The notes: generated by a model from the sequence alone, not told the origin. 64,000 nt of DNA from CAVQHY01 sp963712465 (GCA_963712465.1 CAVQHY010000006.1:1-64000); one strand, 5' to 3'. Shown: positions 8,049 through 17,266, counted from the first letter of the stretch. Made by a program: numbers and translations.

Positions 8049-9467
8049 GTGACTGAGAGCCCGGTCGCCGCGAGCGATGCCCTCGTCCCGGACCGCGCGG
8101 CGATGTCTCCGCGAAGGTTGATCCTTCCTCTCGCGCTCGCCCAGTTCATCTGCAGTTTCGCGGGCTCGAACATGAACGTGATGATCACGGACATCAGCGA
8201 TGACCTGGACACGACCGTGAAGGGCGTCCAGACCGCGATCACGCTGTTTCTGCTGGTCATGGCGATCCTGATGATCCCGTGCAGCAAGCTGACCGACCGT
8301 TGGGGCCGCAAGCGGTGCTTCCTCCTGGGGCTCACGCTGTACGGGATCGGCGCGCTCCTGAGCGCGGTCTCGCCGGGTCTCGGCGTACTGATTCTCGGGA
8401 ACTCGTTGTTCGAAGGCGTCGGCACGGCCTTCTTGATCCCGCCCGTCTACATCCTCGCGACGCTGTGGTTTAGCGATCTCACCTCGCGCGCCTGGGCCTT
8501 CGGCGTCATCAGCGGGCTGGGCGGCGTCGGCGCGGCAGCGGGGCCGTTGATCGGTGGCCTGATCACGACGGGAATCAGCTGGCGGGCCGCGTTCGTTTTC
8601 CAGGCTCTGGTCGTTGCCACGATCATCTTTCTCAGCCGCCGGCTCGTCGATCCACTCCCGCCCGACCCGACACGTCCCTTCGACGCGCTCGGGGCAATCC
8701 TCTCGGCGGTCGGCATGTTGCTCGTCGTCTTCGGAATCCTGCAGGCCGGCACGCGCAACGTGCTGTTCGCCGTGTGCGTCGTGCTCGGAGTCGCATTCCT
8801 GATCGGCTTCTACCTCTACATCCGTGCTCGCGAGCGGGCCGGAAGAGAGCCGCTCCTGTCGACCGGCCTCTTCCGGAACCGTACCTCCGACCTCGCCCTC
8901 GTCACCCAGAACACCCAGTGGCTTTTGCTCATGGGCGTGTCGTTCGTCGTCTCGGTCTTCCTCCAGGAAGTTCGGGGCTACAGCGCGATCGGGACAGGTG
9001 TCGTCTTCACCGCCGCGACGATCGGCGTCCTGGTCTCGTCCTTTGCTGCGGCACGTCTCGCGAAGAGGTTCTCGCAGCGGACGCTGATCGTGGCCGGCTT
9101 CGTCGTCACCCTGGCCGGGATCGGGCTCTTGCTCGGCTTCGTCCATGCCTCGTCGAGGGTCGTCGCCTTCGTGCCAGGGCTGCTGCTCATCGGCCTTGGC
9201 TTGGGCGGGATGCTGACCCCTTCGGTAAACGTCGTGCAGTCCAGCTTCCCCGAGGAGCTGCAGGGTGAAATCTCGGGCCTCTCGCGGAGCGTGTCCAACC
9301 TCGGCTCGACCTTCGGCACGGCAATCGCCGGCACGATCCTCGTCTCGGTCGTCGCCCTGGGAACCCGGTCCTACGCGGTCGCGATGATCGTCCTCGCCGT
9401 GTTCGGACTCATCGGCCTCGGAGCAGCAGCGCTCCTCCCGGCAAGACTGAAGCCGCAAGGCAGTTGA
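8049..9467 (+). CDS. MFS transporter, DHA2-type exporter
   Basis: Integral membrane protein of 472 residues with about 14 hydrophobic segments, as in DHA2 drug:H+ antiporters. The loop 2-3 motif is LTDRWGRKRCFLLG (MFS motif A), and motif C-like glycines are in GVISGLGGVGAAAGPLIGG. It probably exports a small hydrophobic compound using proton-motive force; the substrate is unknown. GTG 8049 is used, but ATG 8103 would also keep all membrane segments. It stands alone 174 nt after tRNA-Phe, and the 244 bp after its stop contain nothing I can identify. No TetR or MarR regulator is adjacent. Confidence 0.85.
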   Translation: MTESPVAASDALVPDRAAMSPRRLILPLALAQFICSFAGSNMNVMITDISDDLDTTVKGVQTAITLFLLVMAILMIPCSKLTDRWGRKRCFLLGLTLYGIGALLSAVSPGLGVLILGNSLFEGVGTAFLIPPVYILATLWFSDLTSRAWAFGVISGLGGVGAAAGPLIGGLITTGISWRAAFVFQALVVATIIFLSRRLVDPLPPDPTRPFDALGAILSAVGMLLVVFGILQAGTRNVLFAVCVVLGVAFLIGFYLYIRARERAGREPLLSTGLFRNRTSDLALVTQNTQWLLLMGVSFVVSVFLQEVRGYSAIGTGVVFTAATIGVLVSSFAAARLAKRFSQRTLIVAGFVVTLAGIGLLLGFVHASSRVVAFVPGLLLIGLGLGGMLTPSVNVVQSSFPEELQGEISGLSRSVSNLGSTFGTAIAGTILVSVVALGTRSYAVAMIVLAVFGLIGLGAAALLPARLKPQGS

Positions 9468-9711
9468 TGTTCCCGTCCTTCCTAGACGGCGTGCTCCGGG
9501 TGCACGTCGGCGACTCGACTTCGCAATAGATTGGCCGCACGCCGCAACCTATGGACCCTTGCCGTACATGCAGAGCACATGAGCGCTCGCGCCGGGCCCG
9601 CTCCAGCGAGAGGGGACTCTCCTGCGGGGTCCGTCTCCGGCAACCCTTCGCAACGGCCGCGCCTCCAGGAGGAAGGCCACTTCGCTGAAGACTAATGGTG
9701 CGCCGAGGAGC

Positions 9712-10386
9712 CTACGCCCTTGCGGGCTTCGCCGGCGATACGGCTCGGCGGAGCCAGATGCCGATCAGGAGCGCCGCGACCGACGGGAGGGCCAGCCAGA
9801 TCGTCAGGGCGATGATCCCGGCGCGGAGGAAGTTGAAGCCCTGGTCGGCGCCGCGCTCGACGAGGCCGTCCTCGAGGGTCACGCGCAGGTTGTCGACCTC
9901 TCCGGCAAGCGTGCGCAGCTGCGCCGTCGTCTTCGTCAGCTGCTCGCTGTTCGGCTCCAGGCTGGACGCGATCCCGCCCAGGCTCACCGAGAGCGCGCCG
10001 AGATCGCTCGCGAGCGACTGCAGCGACTCCGCGGACGAGCCGAACGGAAGGCTCGGCACTCTCGTCACCGTCGTCTGCAGCCGTCCGATCACCCGTGACG
10101 CGCTCGCGAGCCCGGGCGCGGCGTCGTCCAGCGTCGCCGCGAAGCCGTCGGCCGTGTCCGCCGCGTCGACGATGCTCTGCGACGTCGCCTGAAGGGTCTG
10201 CTCGAGCTGGTCGACCTGAACGGAGAGCTCGTCGCGAGTGTCGCCGAACTGACCGTTGAGCCAGAACACGGCGACCACGGCGGCGATCGAGAGGGCCACG
10301 CCGACCGTGCCGTAGACGATCAGGCCGGTCGAGAGCCTACGGCTCTCACGAGGGGTGATCTCCGTTCCGGGCACGCGCTCGGCCAC
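9712..10386 (-). CDS. Unknown two-TM protein with long extracytoplasmic coiled coil
   Basis: Not recognised. The 224 residues comprise a short polar N-terminus, a membrane segment at about 22-45, roughly 140 residues rich in Ser, Thr, Gln, Leu and Asp with heptad-like spacing, a second membrane segment at about 190-212, and a basic tail. This predicts both ends in the cytoplasm and a central extracytoplasmic coiled-coil stalk. There are no cysteines or catalytic motifs. It starts with GTG and is divergent from an ABC exporter, with mirrored promoter elements between them (10387-10439), so the genes may be co-regulated. Confidence 0.65.
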   Translation of the reverse strand: MAERVPGTEITPRESRRLSTGLIVYGTVGVALSIAAVVAVFWLNGQFGDTRDELSVQVDQLEQTLQATSQSIVDAADTADGFAATLDDAAPGLASASRVIGRLQTTVTRVPSLPFGSSAESLQSLASDLGALSVSLGGIASSLEPNSEQLTKTTAQLRTLAGEVDNLRVTLEDGLVERGADQGFNFLRAGIIALTIWLALPSVAALLIGIWLRRAVSPAKPARA

Positions 10387-10439
10387 TCAGGCCGAGACTA
10401 CCGCGGCCACCTGCTATCGCATCGGTAGTCTCAGGCCCC
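10387..10439. promoter_or_regulatory. Divergent promoter region with perfect 9-bp inverted repeat
   Basis: GAGACTACC at 10394-10402 is the reverse complement of GGTAGTCTC at 10424-10432, and both arms are flanked by GGCC. Each arm puts TAGTCT 7-8 nt before a GTG start (10386 on minus, 10440 on plus). This reads as two mirror-image -10 elements giving leaderless transcripts, or as an operator covering both promoters. No -35 is evident on either side. Confidence 0.5.
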
Positions 10440-11342
10440 GTGGCCGAGGCGCCGCTAGCGATCCGTCTGCGAGGCGCCGTCAAGCGGTACGGACCGATCA
10501 CCGCAGTCGACGGTTTCGACCTCGACGTCCCGGAGGGAGCATGCGTCGGGCTGCTCGGCCCCAACGGCGCCGGGAAGTCGACGACGATGCGGCTCTTGAC
10601 CGCGCAGGCGATCGCCGACGAAGGCGAGCTCGAGGTGTTGGGCTTCCGATTGCCACAGGATTCGAAGCAGGCCCGGGCCGAATGTGGCGTCGTGCCGCAG
10701 CTGGACAACCTCGACGTGACGCTGACCGTCGAGCAGAACCTCCGCGTGTTCGCGCACCTCTACCGCGTGCCGCGCCATGACCGTCCCTCTGCGATCGACC
10801 GTGCGCTCGACATCGCGAACCTCACCGACCGGCGCGAGACGCGAGTCGACCGGCTCTCCGGCGGCATGCGCCGGCGCCTCCTGATCGTGCGGGCGCTCGT
10901 CCACCGGCCGCGTCTCGTCCTGCTCGACGAGCCGACGGTCGGCCTCGACCCCCAGGTTCGCCAGGAGCTGTGGGCGCTGATCGACGCTCTGCGGTCGGAC
11001 GGCGTCTCGATCCTGATGTCGACTCACTACATCGAGGAGGCCGAGCGGCTTGCCGACACCGTCACGATCATGTCGCACGGGCGCGCAGTGGCGATCGGGC
11101 CTCCCGATGAGCTGATCGCCGAGCATGCAGGGCGTGATGCGATCGAGGTCTACGGCGGCCCTGCAAGGCTCGCCGAGGTAGAAGCCGAGGCGGCGAGAGC
11201 CGGCGTCCGCACCAGGCGCACCGGGACATCGGTGGCGCTGCTCCAGCTCGAGGGGGCGAACGGCGGCCTCCCCGACGGGGAGCGGCGACAGGCGAATCTC
11301 GAGGACGTCTTCGTCCTCCTGACCGGCGAGGAGATCGCATGA
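10440..11342 (+). CDS. ABC-2 type transporter ATP-binding protein
   Basis: ATPase subunit of 300 residues. Walker A GPNGAGKST lies at 40-48, the signature LSGGMRRRL near 140, Walker B LVLLDEPTVGLD, and the switch His in MSTHYIEEAERL. The C-terminal tail after the ATPase core resembles the NodI/DrrA/CcmA-like group. The following gene starts at 11339 in an ATGA overlap, so ATPase and permease are translationally coupled and form one exporter. Substrate unknown: lipid, polysaccharide or drug. GTG start with a possible leaderless promoter. Confidence 0.9.
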   Translation: MAEAPLAIRLRGAVKRYGPITAVDGFDLDVPEGACVGLLGPNGAGKSTTMRLLTAQAIADEGELEVLGFRLPQDSKQARAECGVVPQLDNLDVTLTVEQNLRVFAHLYRVPRHDRPSAIDRALDIANLTDRRETRVDRLSGGMRRRLLIVRALVHRPRLVLLDEPTVGLDPQVRQELWALIDALRSDGVSILMSTHYIEEAERLADTVTIMSHGRAVAIGPPDELIAEHAGRDAIEVYGGPARLAEVEAEAARAGVRTRRTGTSVALLQLEGANGGLPDGERRQANLEDVFVLLTGEEIA

Positions 11343-12148
11343 GCGCGACCGCGCAGGAAGTTGGCAGGGAGACTCCCAGGCTCGGCCGCCTCGAGCGGTC
11401 GGCGCTCGCCGGCGTCCTCGTCCGGGAGATGATCAACTTCTCGTCCTACTGGCGCTCCGCGACGTTCTCGGCGACGGTGGAGCCGACGATCTACCTGCTC
11501 GCGTTCGGCTTCGGCTTCGGCTCGCTCGTCTCGACGGTTGCCGGCCTCGACTATGTCGACTTCGTCGGGACGGGCACGGTCGCCACAGCCGTCCTGTTCG
11601 CCTCGGCGTTCCCGGCGATGTTCGGCACGTTCGTCAAGTACAAGTTCCAGAGAACCTACGACGCGATCCTCGCTGCGCCCGTCGACACCGAGGAGCTCGT
11701 CACCGCCGAGAACCTGTGGATCGCGACGCGTGCAGGCGTCTACGGCTGTACGCCGATGCTCGTCGCCATGCTCTTCGGCCTCGAGCCGAGCGTCGGGATG
11801 CTCGCGGTTCCCTTCATCGGCTTCGTGGCCGGCTTCGGCTGGGCGGGATTCGGGACCGCCGTCGCGGCCACGATGAAGTCGATCGACAACTTCAGCTACG
11901 TGATCAGCGCGGTCATAACGCCGCTCTTCCTCGTGGCCGGCACCTTCTTCCCGATCGACGACCTCCCGGAATGGGCGCAGGTACTCGCCCGTCTGAACCC
12001 GCTCTACCACTGCGTCCAGCTCGTGCGTGACGCCGTCTTCGGCTGGGCGGGCTGGATCGACCTCTTCCACGCGGCGTTCCTCGTCGTCTTCGGGCTCATC
12101 ATGTGGCGCGTCGCCATCACGAGGATGACGCGCCGGCTGATCGACTAG
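11339..12148 (+). CDS. ABC-2 type transporter permease
   Basis: Membrane subunit of 269 residues with about six hydrophobic segments, in the NodJ/DrrB-like family. The conserved region between segments 5 and 6 is recognisable as GTFFPIDDLPEWAQ followed by LNPLYHCVQLVRD. Coupled by ATGA to its ATPase. It most likely dimerises and works with the upstream ATPase as an exporter. It converges on the diguanylate cyclase gene with only 6 nt between stops and no T-rich terminator. Confidence 0.9.
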   Translation: MSATAQEVGRETPRLGRLERSALAGVLVREMINFSSYWRSATFSATVEPTIYLLAFGFGFGSLVSTVAGLDYVDFVGTGTVATAVLFASAFPAMFGTFVKYKFQRTYDAILAAPVDTEELVTAENLWIATRAGVYGCTPMLVAMLFGLEPSVGMLAVPFIGFVAGFGWAGFGTAVAATMKSIDNFSYVISAVITPLFLVAGTFFPIDDLPEWAQVLARLNPLYHCVQLVRDAVFGWAGWIDLFHAAFLVVFGLIMWRVAITRMTRRLID

Positions 12149-12154
12149 TCGCTC

Positions 12155-13654
12155 CTACGCGGCCATGCTGGCGACCGCGCAGTCGCGGCCGGTGCGCTTG
12201 GCCTTGTAGAGCGCAACGTCCGCGCGGGCGATCAGCGTGTCGAGCGGCTCGATCCCGTCCCACTCGGCCACTCCGATCGAGCAGGTCTGGCCGCCGGGTG
12301 TCGCATCGCGGAGGCGGTCGGCCAGATTCATCGCGTCCTCGAGCCCACACGCCTCGAGGATCACCGCGAACTCCTCGCCGCCGTAGCGGGCGAGCGTGTC
12401 CGTAATGCGCAGCGTGTTGCGCCAGGCGGCCGCAGCTTCCTTGAGCAGCCTGTCCCCAGCCTGATGGCCGCGGTCGTCGTTGTAGTCCTTGAAGCGGTCG
12501 AGGTCGACCATTGCGAGCGAGATCAGGTGGCCGCCGAGACGTGCCCGGACGACCTGGCGACGAAACTCGTCCTCGAACGTCCGCCGGTTGGGCAGTCCGG
12601 TCAGCGCGTCGGTGCGGGCGAGCGACTCGAGCCGCGTGACGAGGTCGGCGCGCTCGAGCGCGACCGCAGCGAGGTCGGCGACGAGCGCGAGTTGCGAGGT
12701 GGAGTGCTCGCCCAGGCGCGATCTCCTGCGCGACCAGCCGACGGCGAGCACCCCGGCCGGCGTTCCCTCGCGCACGATCGACTGGTAGAAGAGCGAACGC
12801 GCTCCGTCGTCTCCCTTGCGGCGCCTCGGCGCCGACACGAAGAACGACTCCTTGTCCAGGTACGCCTGGACGGGCCCCGAGACGTCGCCCCGGGCCATGG
12901 GCAGCAGCGCCCCCTCGAGGTCAGCGCCGACCGACGCCGACGCGACGAGAGCATCCGTGTCGGGGAGCGGCTCCCAGAGCACCACGAACGAGGCATCCGA
13001 GACCTTCGCCGCCGTCTCGCAGATCGCCGTGCGCACGCGGGCGGCATCGGCCGTCGCCGCCAGCTGTCCCATCACCTGGCCGACGGTGGCGGTGTCCTCT
13101 CTGCGGCGGCGCAGATCGCGAACGAGGCGCTGAACCGCAAGCCCGATGATCGCCGCGGTCAGGACCCAGAGGAGGGTCGCGCGCCACTCGCCGAGCGGAT
13201 ACCTTGGCTCTCCGATCAGGAGCATCGGCTCGACGAATGTCGCTCCCGCCGCCGCGATCACGACGATCAGCTGTCCGGTCGTCCCGTAGAGCGCGATCCA
13301 GAAGATCGGCAGCATCACCAGCGGCGCGTAGCCCGACGACGCGCCTCCCTCCGCCTCGCGCAGGAGCCCGATGATCGCGAGATAGGCGAGCGCCGGGACG
13401 AGATCGAACACGATCGGCAGCCGGTGCCACGGAGCCACGAGCGCACCGAGGACGACGGCGACCGTCAGCGCGACGGCCGTGACGAACGCGTGCTCGTGCG
13501 TTCCGGCCGAGGGCAGCCCGGCGACGGCAAGCCCGGCGGCTGCGGCACCGGCAAAGGGCGCGATGCGGACGAGTAGCCCCTCGCGACGGAAGGGACGCGG
13601 CGTTGCGACCACGGCACTCACACGCATCGGCGTCGTGCCCGCCGCGCTGGTCAC
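12155..13654 (-). CDS. Membrane-anchored GAF-GGDEF diguanylate cyclase
   Basis: Protein of 499 residues: five or six hydrophobic segments (about 28-170), a GAF-like sensor domain (about 195-330), then a GGDEF domain. The active-site loop is GGEEF, an active variant. RITD sits exactly five residues before it, matching an RxxD inhibitory site, so feedback inhibition by cyclic di-GMP is expected. Substrate GTP, product c-di-GMP, at the inner face of the membrane. GTG start at 13654, 18 nt after the hemD stop; co-transcription with heme genes is possible but may be incidental. Confidence 0.88.
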   Translation of the reverse strand: MTSAAGTTPMRVSAVVATPRPFRREGLLVRIAPFAGAAAAGLAVAGLPSAGTHEHAFVTAVALTVAVVLGALVAPWHRLPIVFDLVPALAYLAIIGLLREAEGGASSGYAPLVMLPIFWIALYGTTGQLIVVIAAAGATFVEPMLLIGEPRYPLGEWRATLLWVLTAAIIGLAVQRLVRDLRRRREDTATVGQVMGQLAATADAARVRTAICETAAKVSDASFVVLWEPLPDTDALVASASVGADLEGALLPMARGDVSGPVQAYLDKESFFVSAPRRRKGDDGARSLFYQSIVREGTPAGVLAVGWSRRRSRLGEHSTSQLALVADLAAVALERADLVTRLESLARTDALTGLPNRRTFEDEFRRQVVRARLGGHLISLAMVDLDRFKDYNDDRGHQAGDRLLKEAAAAWRNTLRITDTLARYGGEEFAVILEACGLEDAMNLADRLRDATPGGQTCSIGVAEWDGIEPLDTLIARADVALYKAKRTGRDCAVASMAA

Positions 13655-13672
13655 TCGCGGGAGGGAACCGGG

Positions 13673-14311
13673 CTAGCAGTGATGTGCAATGGACTCGACG
13701 AGCCCGTCGAGGTCGTGACTTCGAGCTTCGGCGACGACGCGAAGCCCCCGCCCGCGAGCCTCAGCCGAGGTGACTGGCCCGATCGAGACGCAGGCCAGGT
13801 CGAGGCCCAGCGCGGCGAAGCTGCGGGCTGCCGAGGCAGAGGCGAGGACGACCAGGTCGGCGTCGGGGAAGTCCCGGGGCTGGATCGCGACGGTCCGGTA
13901 GAGCACGACGACGTCGGCGCCGAGGGTCGAGGGGAGCAGAGTTCGGGCGCCCTCGGCGCCGGCGAAGAGAACCCTTCCGGCCGGACGAGGCAGCTTCTCC
14001 AGGAGGCCCTCCTGGGTCGAGCGCGAGGCCACGAGCGCCGGCTCGACGCCGCGATCCCTCAGCGCCTGAGCCGTGCCGGGACCGACGACGGCGACGGGCG
14101 GCAACGGCCCGTCGAGCCGGCGGAGGAGGAGATCCACCGCGATCCGGCTCGTCAGGACGATCCAGTCGTAGCCGCCGGCGACGACCTTCGGTCCTTCGAT
14201 CGGCTCGACGCGAACGAGCGGGCATTCCTCGACCTCGAGCCCCGAGGCGCGCAGGCGACCGGCGAGCCGCCCCGCGCCTTCCTCCGTCCCCGTGACGACG
14301 ACCCGGGTCAT
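13673..14311 (-). CDS. hemD: Uroporphyrinogen-III synthase
   Basis: Protein of 212 residues, slightly short but within the family. It cyclises hydroxymethylbilane to uroporphyrinogen III with inversion of ring D. Family-like features are the N-terminal VVVTGTEEGA, the DWIVLTSRIAVDLLLRRL segment, AVVGPGTAQALRDRG in the middle and the late SIGPVTSAEARGRGL. HemD sequences are poorly conserved; the assignment is strong because the ATG at 14311 overlaps the hemC stop (ATGA) in the order hemA-hemC-hemD. Confidence 0.88.
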   Translation of the reverse strand: MTRVVVTGTEEGAGRLAGRLRASGLEVEECPLVRVEPIEGPKVVAGGYDWIVLTSRIAVDLLLRRLDGPLPPVAVVGPGTAQALRDRGVEPALVASRSTQEGLLEKLPRPAGRVLFAGAEGARTLLPSTLGADVVVLYRTVAIQPRDFPDADLVVLASASAARSFAALGLDLACVSIGPVTSAEARGRGLRVVAEARSHDLDGLVESIAHHC

Positions 14312-15138
14312 CGAAGGAACCCGGCCAGCTCCTCGGCGAGCGCGATCGGGTCGTCGCCGCGGCGCCGCTCGAGCCAGCTCCCGTCCTCGGCGGCGACGAG
14401 AGCCGTCAGCGCCACCCCGTCGTGGTAGGCGGCGATCGGCGCCAGGCACCCACCGCCGATCCGGCCCACGCAGGTGCGCTCGGCCTCGACCCGGACGCGC
14501 GTGGCCGGATCGTCCGCGACCGCGACAAGATCCTCCTCGCCGGAGCGCACCTGGAGCGCGACGGCGCCCTGGCCCGCCTCGGGGACGAGCTCGTCGGGAT
14601 CGAAGCGAAGCCCGATCTCGGCGGCGAGGCCGAGCCGGTCGAGCCCGGCGGCGGCGAGGACGATCGCGTCGAGCCCGCGCTCGCCGCGCTTGCGCAGTCG
14701 CGTATCGACGTTGCCCCGGAGCGGCTCGATCGAGAGCGACGGCTCGAGCGCGAGCAGCTGGGACTTCCGACGCACGGACGCCGTCCCGATCCGCATGGCG
14801 GGCCGGAGGCCGGCGGCGCCGCAGAGGGCGTCACGGGGATCCTCTCTCGGAAGGTAGGCGCCGACGCCGAGCCCCTCCGTATCGGTGGACGTCATGTCCT
14901 TCGCCGAGTGAACGGCGACGTCGATGCGCCCGGCGAGGAGCGACTCCTCGATCTCCTTGACGAACACGCCGCGGGCGCCGATCTCGCCGAAAGGCTTCGA
15001 CCGGTCGCGGTCGCCGGCCGTCGTGATCGGCACGAGTGCGACGTCGAGCGACGGATCCGCGGCGCGCAGAACGCCGGCGGCGAGCTCGGCCTGCGTAAGC
15101 GCGAGCCTGCTGCCGCGGCTACCGAATCGGAGCAGCAC
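14308..15138 (-). CDS. hemC: Porphobilinogen deaminase (hydroxymethylbilane synthase)
   Basis: Protein of 276 residues that polymerises four porphobilinogens. The N-terminal RFGSRGSRLALTQAE is characteristic. HSAKD (77-81) supplies the catalytic Asp81, and Cys231 in RIGGGCLAP binds the dipyrromethane cofactor. Arg-rich substrate residues are in GTASVRRKSQL (118-128). The GTG at 15138 overlaps the hemA TAG stop by one base. It lies between hemA and hemD, so the three enzymes are made from one transcript. Length is about 30 residues below E. coli HemC because of a short C-terminal domain. Confidence 0.93.
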   Translation of the reverse strand: MLLRFGSRGSRLALTQAELAAGVLRAADPSLDVALVPITTAGDRDRSKPFGEIGARGVFVKEIEESLLAGRIDVAVHSAKDMTSTDTEGLGVGAYLPREDPRDALCGAAGLRPAMRIGTASVRRKSQLLALEPSLSIEPLRGNVDTRLRKRGERGLDAIVLAAAGLDRLGLAAEIGLRFDPDELVPEAGQGAVALQVRSGEEDLVAVADDPATRVRVEAERTCVGRIGGGCLAPIAAYHDGVALTALVAAEDGSWLERRRGDDPIALAEELAGFLR

Positions 15139-16463
15139 TACGGCGCGGTTCCACCGCGCCCACCGCCCCTCCCCGCCCCTCTCCGCCCTGACGGGCGCGT
15201 TCCCACCTCGGGGAGCCCGAACAGATGGCGGACGGTCTCGACGTAGGTTCCGCCTTCGGCGCCCGCAGCCGCCTGCTTCATCCGAACCGTCGGCAGGTAG
15301 AGGAGCTTCTCGACGATCCGGCTCGTCATAGCCTCGATCGCGCGGCGCTCCTGATCGGAAAGGGGGCCCAGCCGTCGCTCGGCGCGGGCAAGCTCGGTCG
15401 TGCGGATGTCCTCGGCGAGCGCGCGGAGCGATGCGATCGCCGGTACGGCGTCGAGCGAGCGCTGCCAGTCGGAGAACTCGGCCGTCTCCTCGGCGACGAT
15501 CTCCTCGGCCCGCGCGGCCTCGGACAGTCGACCGGCCATGCTCTCCGAGACCACCCGCTCGAGATCGTCGATGTCGTAGAGGTAGCAACCTTCGAGCTCG
15601 TTGATCTCCACCTCGAGGTCACGCGGCACGGCGATGTCGATGAAGAAGATCGGCCGACCTCTGCGTCGCCGCATTGCCTCGGCGACGCGAGCCGCCCCGA
15701 GAACGGGTTCGCGCGACCCCGTCGAGGCAACGACGACGTCGGCCTGATCGAGCTCGGAGTCGAGCGCGTCGAGGCCGACCGCGTTTCCGCCGAAGCGTTC
15801 CGCGAGCGCCTGCGCCCGCTCGGCCGACCGGTTGGCCACCACGGGGCTGTGCGCGCCTCGCGAGACGAGGTTCAGGACGGTCAGCTCCGCCGTCTTGCCC
15901 GCTCCGAGGACGAGGACGCGCCGCCCGGCGAGCTCGCCGAACACGCTCGTCACGAGCTCGGCCGCGGCCGACGAGACCGAAGCGGGGTTCTCGCCGATCG
16001 AGGTCTCGTTGCGCACCCGCTTGCCGACGTGAAGCGCTTGCGGGAAGAGCCTGTGCGTCACTTGACCGGCCGCCCCCTCCTCGCACGCCGCTTCGTACGC
16101 GAGCCGCACCTGGCCGAGAATCTGGGCCTCGCCGGGGATCAGGGAGTCGAGCCCCGACGCGACGCGGAAAAGGTGGTGGGCGGCCTCCTCGTCGACCCTG
16201 GTGTACAGCGCGGGAGAGAGCTCGTCCTCGGACAGACCGGCGATCTCGGTCAGCGCGGTGATCGCACGTCGCTGCGCCTCCCCGGCGTCCTCGTGGACCA
16301 GATAGAGGCACGTCCGGTTACAGGTCGAGAGCGCAACCGCCTCGCCGTCGGGCTCCGCAAGCCTGGCCGCGAGCTGCGCGCCGAGACGGCCCTCGAAGCT
16401 CACGCGCTCCCGGAGCTCGACAGGGGCACGGTGGTGCGAGGTGCCGACGAGCACGAGGCGCAT
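15138..16463 (-). CDS. hemA: Glutamyl-tRNA reductase
   Basis: First committed enzyme of C5 tetrapyrrole synthesis, 441 residues. N-terminal GTSHHRAPVELRER, then STCNR with catalytic Cys48. The NADPH-binding LVLGAGKTAEL lies near 195, and the C-terminal helical dimerisation domain ends at VRHLFGLPE. After that point there is a low-complexity Arg/Gly tail encoded by a G-rich palindromic element (15161-15208) that also appears in ccmA; the tail is not part of the normal enzyme. ATG start, 2 nt after the hemX-like gene. HemA is usually the control point for heme supply, consistent with its place next to cytochrome c maturation genes. Confidence 0.94.
   Translation of the reverse strand: MRLVLVGTSHHRAPVELRERVSFEGRLGAQLAARLAEPDGEAVALSTCNRTCLYLVHEDAGEAQRRAITALTEIAGLSEDELSPALYTRVDEEAAHHLFRVASGLDSLIPGEAQILGQVRLAYEAACEEGAAGQVTHRLFPQALHVGKRVRNETSIGENPASVSSAAAELVTSVFGELAGRRVLVLGAGKTAELTVLNLVSRGAHSPVVANRSAERAQALAERFGGNAVGLDALDSELDQADVVVASTGSREPVLGAARVAEAMRRRRGRPIFFIDIAVPRDLEVEINELEGCYLYDIDDLERVVSESMAGRLSEAARAEEIVAEETAEFSDWQRSLDAVPAIASLRALAEDIRTTELARAERRLGPLSDQERRAIEAMTSRIVEKLLYLPTVRMKQAAAGAEGGTYVETVRHLFGLPEVGTRPSGRRGAGRGGGRGGTAP
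15161..15208 (-). repeat. G-rich REP-like palindromic element inside the hemA 3' end
   Basis: On the minus strand the element reads GTGGGAACGCGCCCGTCAGG followed by G-rich sequence. It contains a hairpin with 5-bp stem CGCCC/GGGCG (15184-15197, loop TGAC). The same layout with loop TGCC occurs twice in ccmA (18748-18761, 18793-18806). It encodes the odd Arg/Gly-rich end of HemA. Confidence 0.5.
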
Positions 16464-16465
16464 GG

Positions 16466-17266
16466 CTAGAAGTGCGCCACCGGGGGCAGGCCGATGCGGA
16501 CGACGAGGACGAGCGCGAACCCGAGCAGCGCGAGATACGCGGCGCGGCGACCGTGCCAGCCCGCCTCCCAGCGCAGTACGAGGAAGGACGCGTAGACCAC
16601 CCACGCGAGCAGGGTCACGACGATGATGGGGTCGAGACCTCCCCCGTCTGCGCCGAGCCGGCCGAAGCCGATCCCGATCCCGAGGGTGAGCGCGGGGAGC
16701 GCAACCGCAATCGTGCGGCCGGTCAGGCGATCCAGCGAAGCGAGCGAGGGCGCGCGAAGCCGCAGGACCCCGGGGGAGTGTCGCTTCAGCCGCCGCTCCT
16801 GCCACAGGTAGAGCGCGGCCAGCCCCGCCGCGAGCGTGAAGCCGGCGAACGCGGCGAGCACGAGCCCGACGTGGAATGCGAGAAAGACGCTGCTGAAGTC
16901 GCTCCGGCGTGCCTCTCCGGCGCCCCCCGCAGCCCAGGCGAGGACGAGCAGCCCCGCCGCGAGCGGCATGACGGCGAGCCCGAGCAGGCGGAAGGACGAG
17001 CGGCAGCCCCAGATCAGGTAGAAGCCGACGACGAGCCAGACGAAGAGATTCAGCGAGCCGGCCCAGGTCGCCCAGGGAAAGCCGCCGACCCGGACCGCCT
17101 GCGCGACCAAAAGCGCCGTCTGCGCCAGCCAGCCGAGCCGAACTCCCCAGATCGCATATCGACCGAGGCCTCCCCCCGGCCTGGCCGCGGCGCCCGCGTA
17201 GGCGACAGCCGCCTCCGCGTACCCGAGCAGCGCAGGCCAGACGAGCAGGAGCGCGGCCTCCGTCAC
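16466..17266 (-). CDS. CcsA/HemX-type cytochrome c assembly membrane protein
   Basis: Integral membrane protein of 266 residues with about eight hydrophobic segments. WATWAGSLNLFVW (65-77) resembles the tryptophan-rich heme-handling loop of CcsA/CcmC proteins, and FHVGLVLAAFAGF carries a His that may ligate heme. In Bacillus the related HemX lies beside hemA and limits HemA amount; here it also directly precedes hemA, so either role (heme delivery or HemA control) is possible. It starts 1 nt after the ccmD stop in a tightly packed ccm-hem transcript. Confidence 0.78.
   Translation of the reverse strand: MTEAALLLVWPALLGYAEAAVAYAGAAARPGGGLGRYAIWGVRLGWLAQTALLVAQAVRVGGFPWATWAGSLNLFVWLVVGFYLIWGCRSSFRLLGLAVMPLAAGLLVLAWAAGGAGEARRSDFSSVFLAFHVGLVLAAFAGFTLAAGLAALYLWQERRLKRHSPGVLRLRAPSLASLDRLTGRTIAVALPALTLGIGIGFGRLGADGGGLDPIIVVTLLAWVVYASFLVLRWEAGWHGRRAAYLALLGFALVLVVRIGLPPVAHF

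Noticed and set aside
7785..9458. 557-codon minus-strand frame opposite the MFS gene and tRNA-Phe
   Set aside because: Covers the tRNA and a clear transporter gene; highly charged shadow sequence.
7802..9711. tRNA-Phe plus MFS gene as an integrated element
   Set aside because: No direct repeat of the tRNA 3' end, integrase or clear compositional break was seen.
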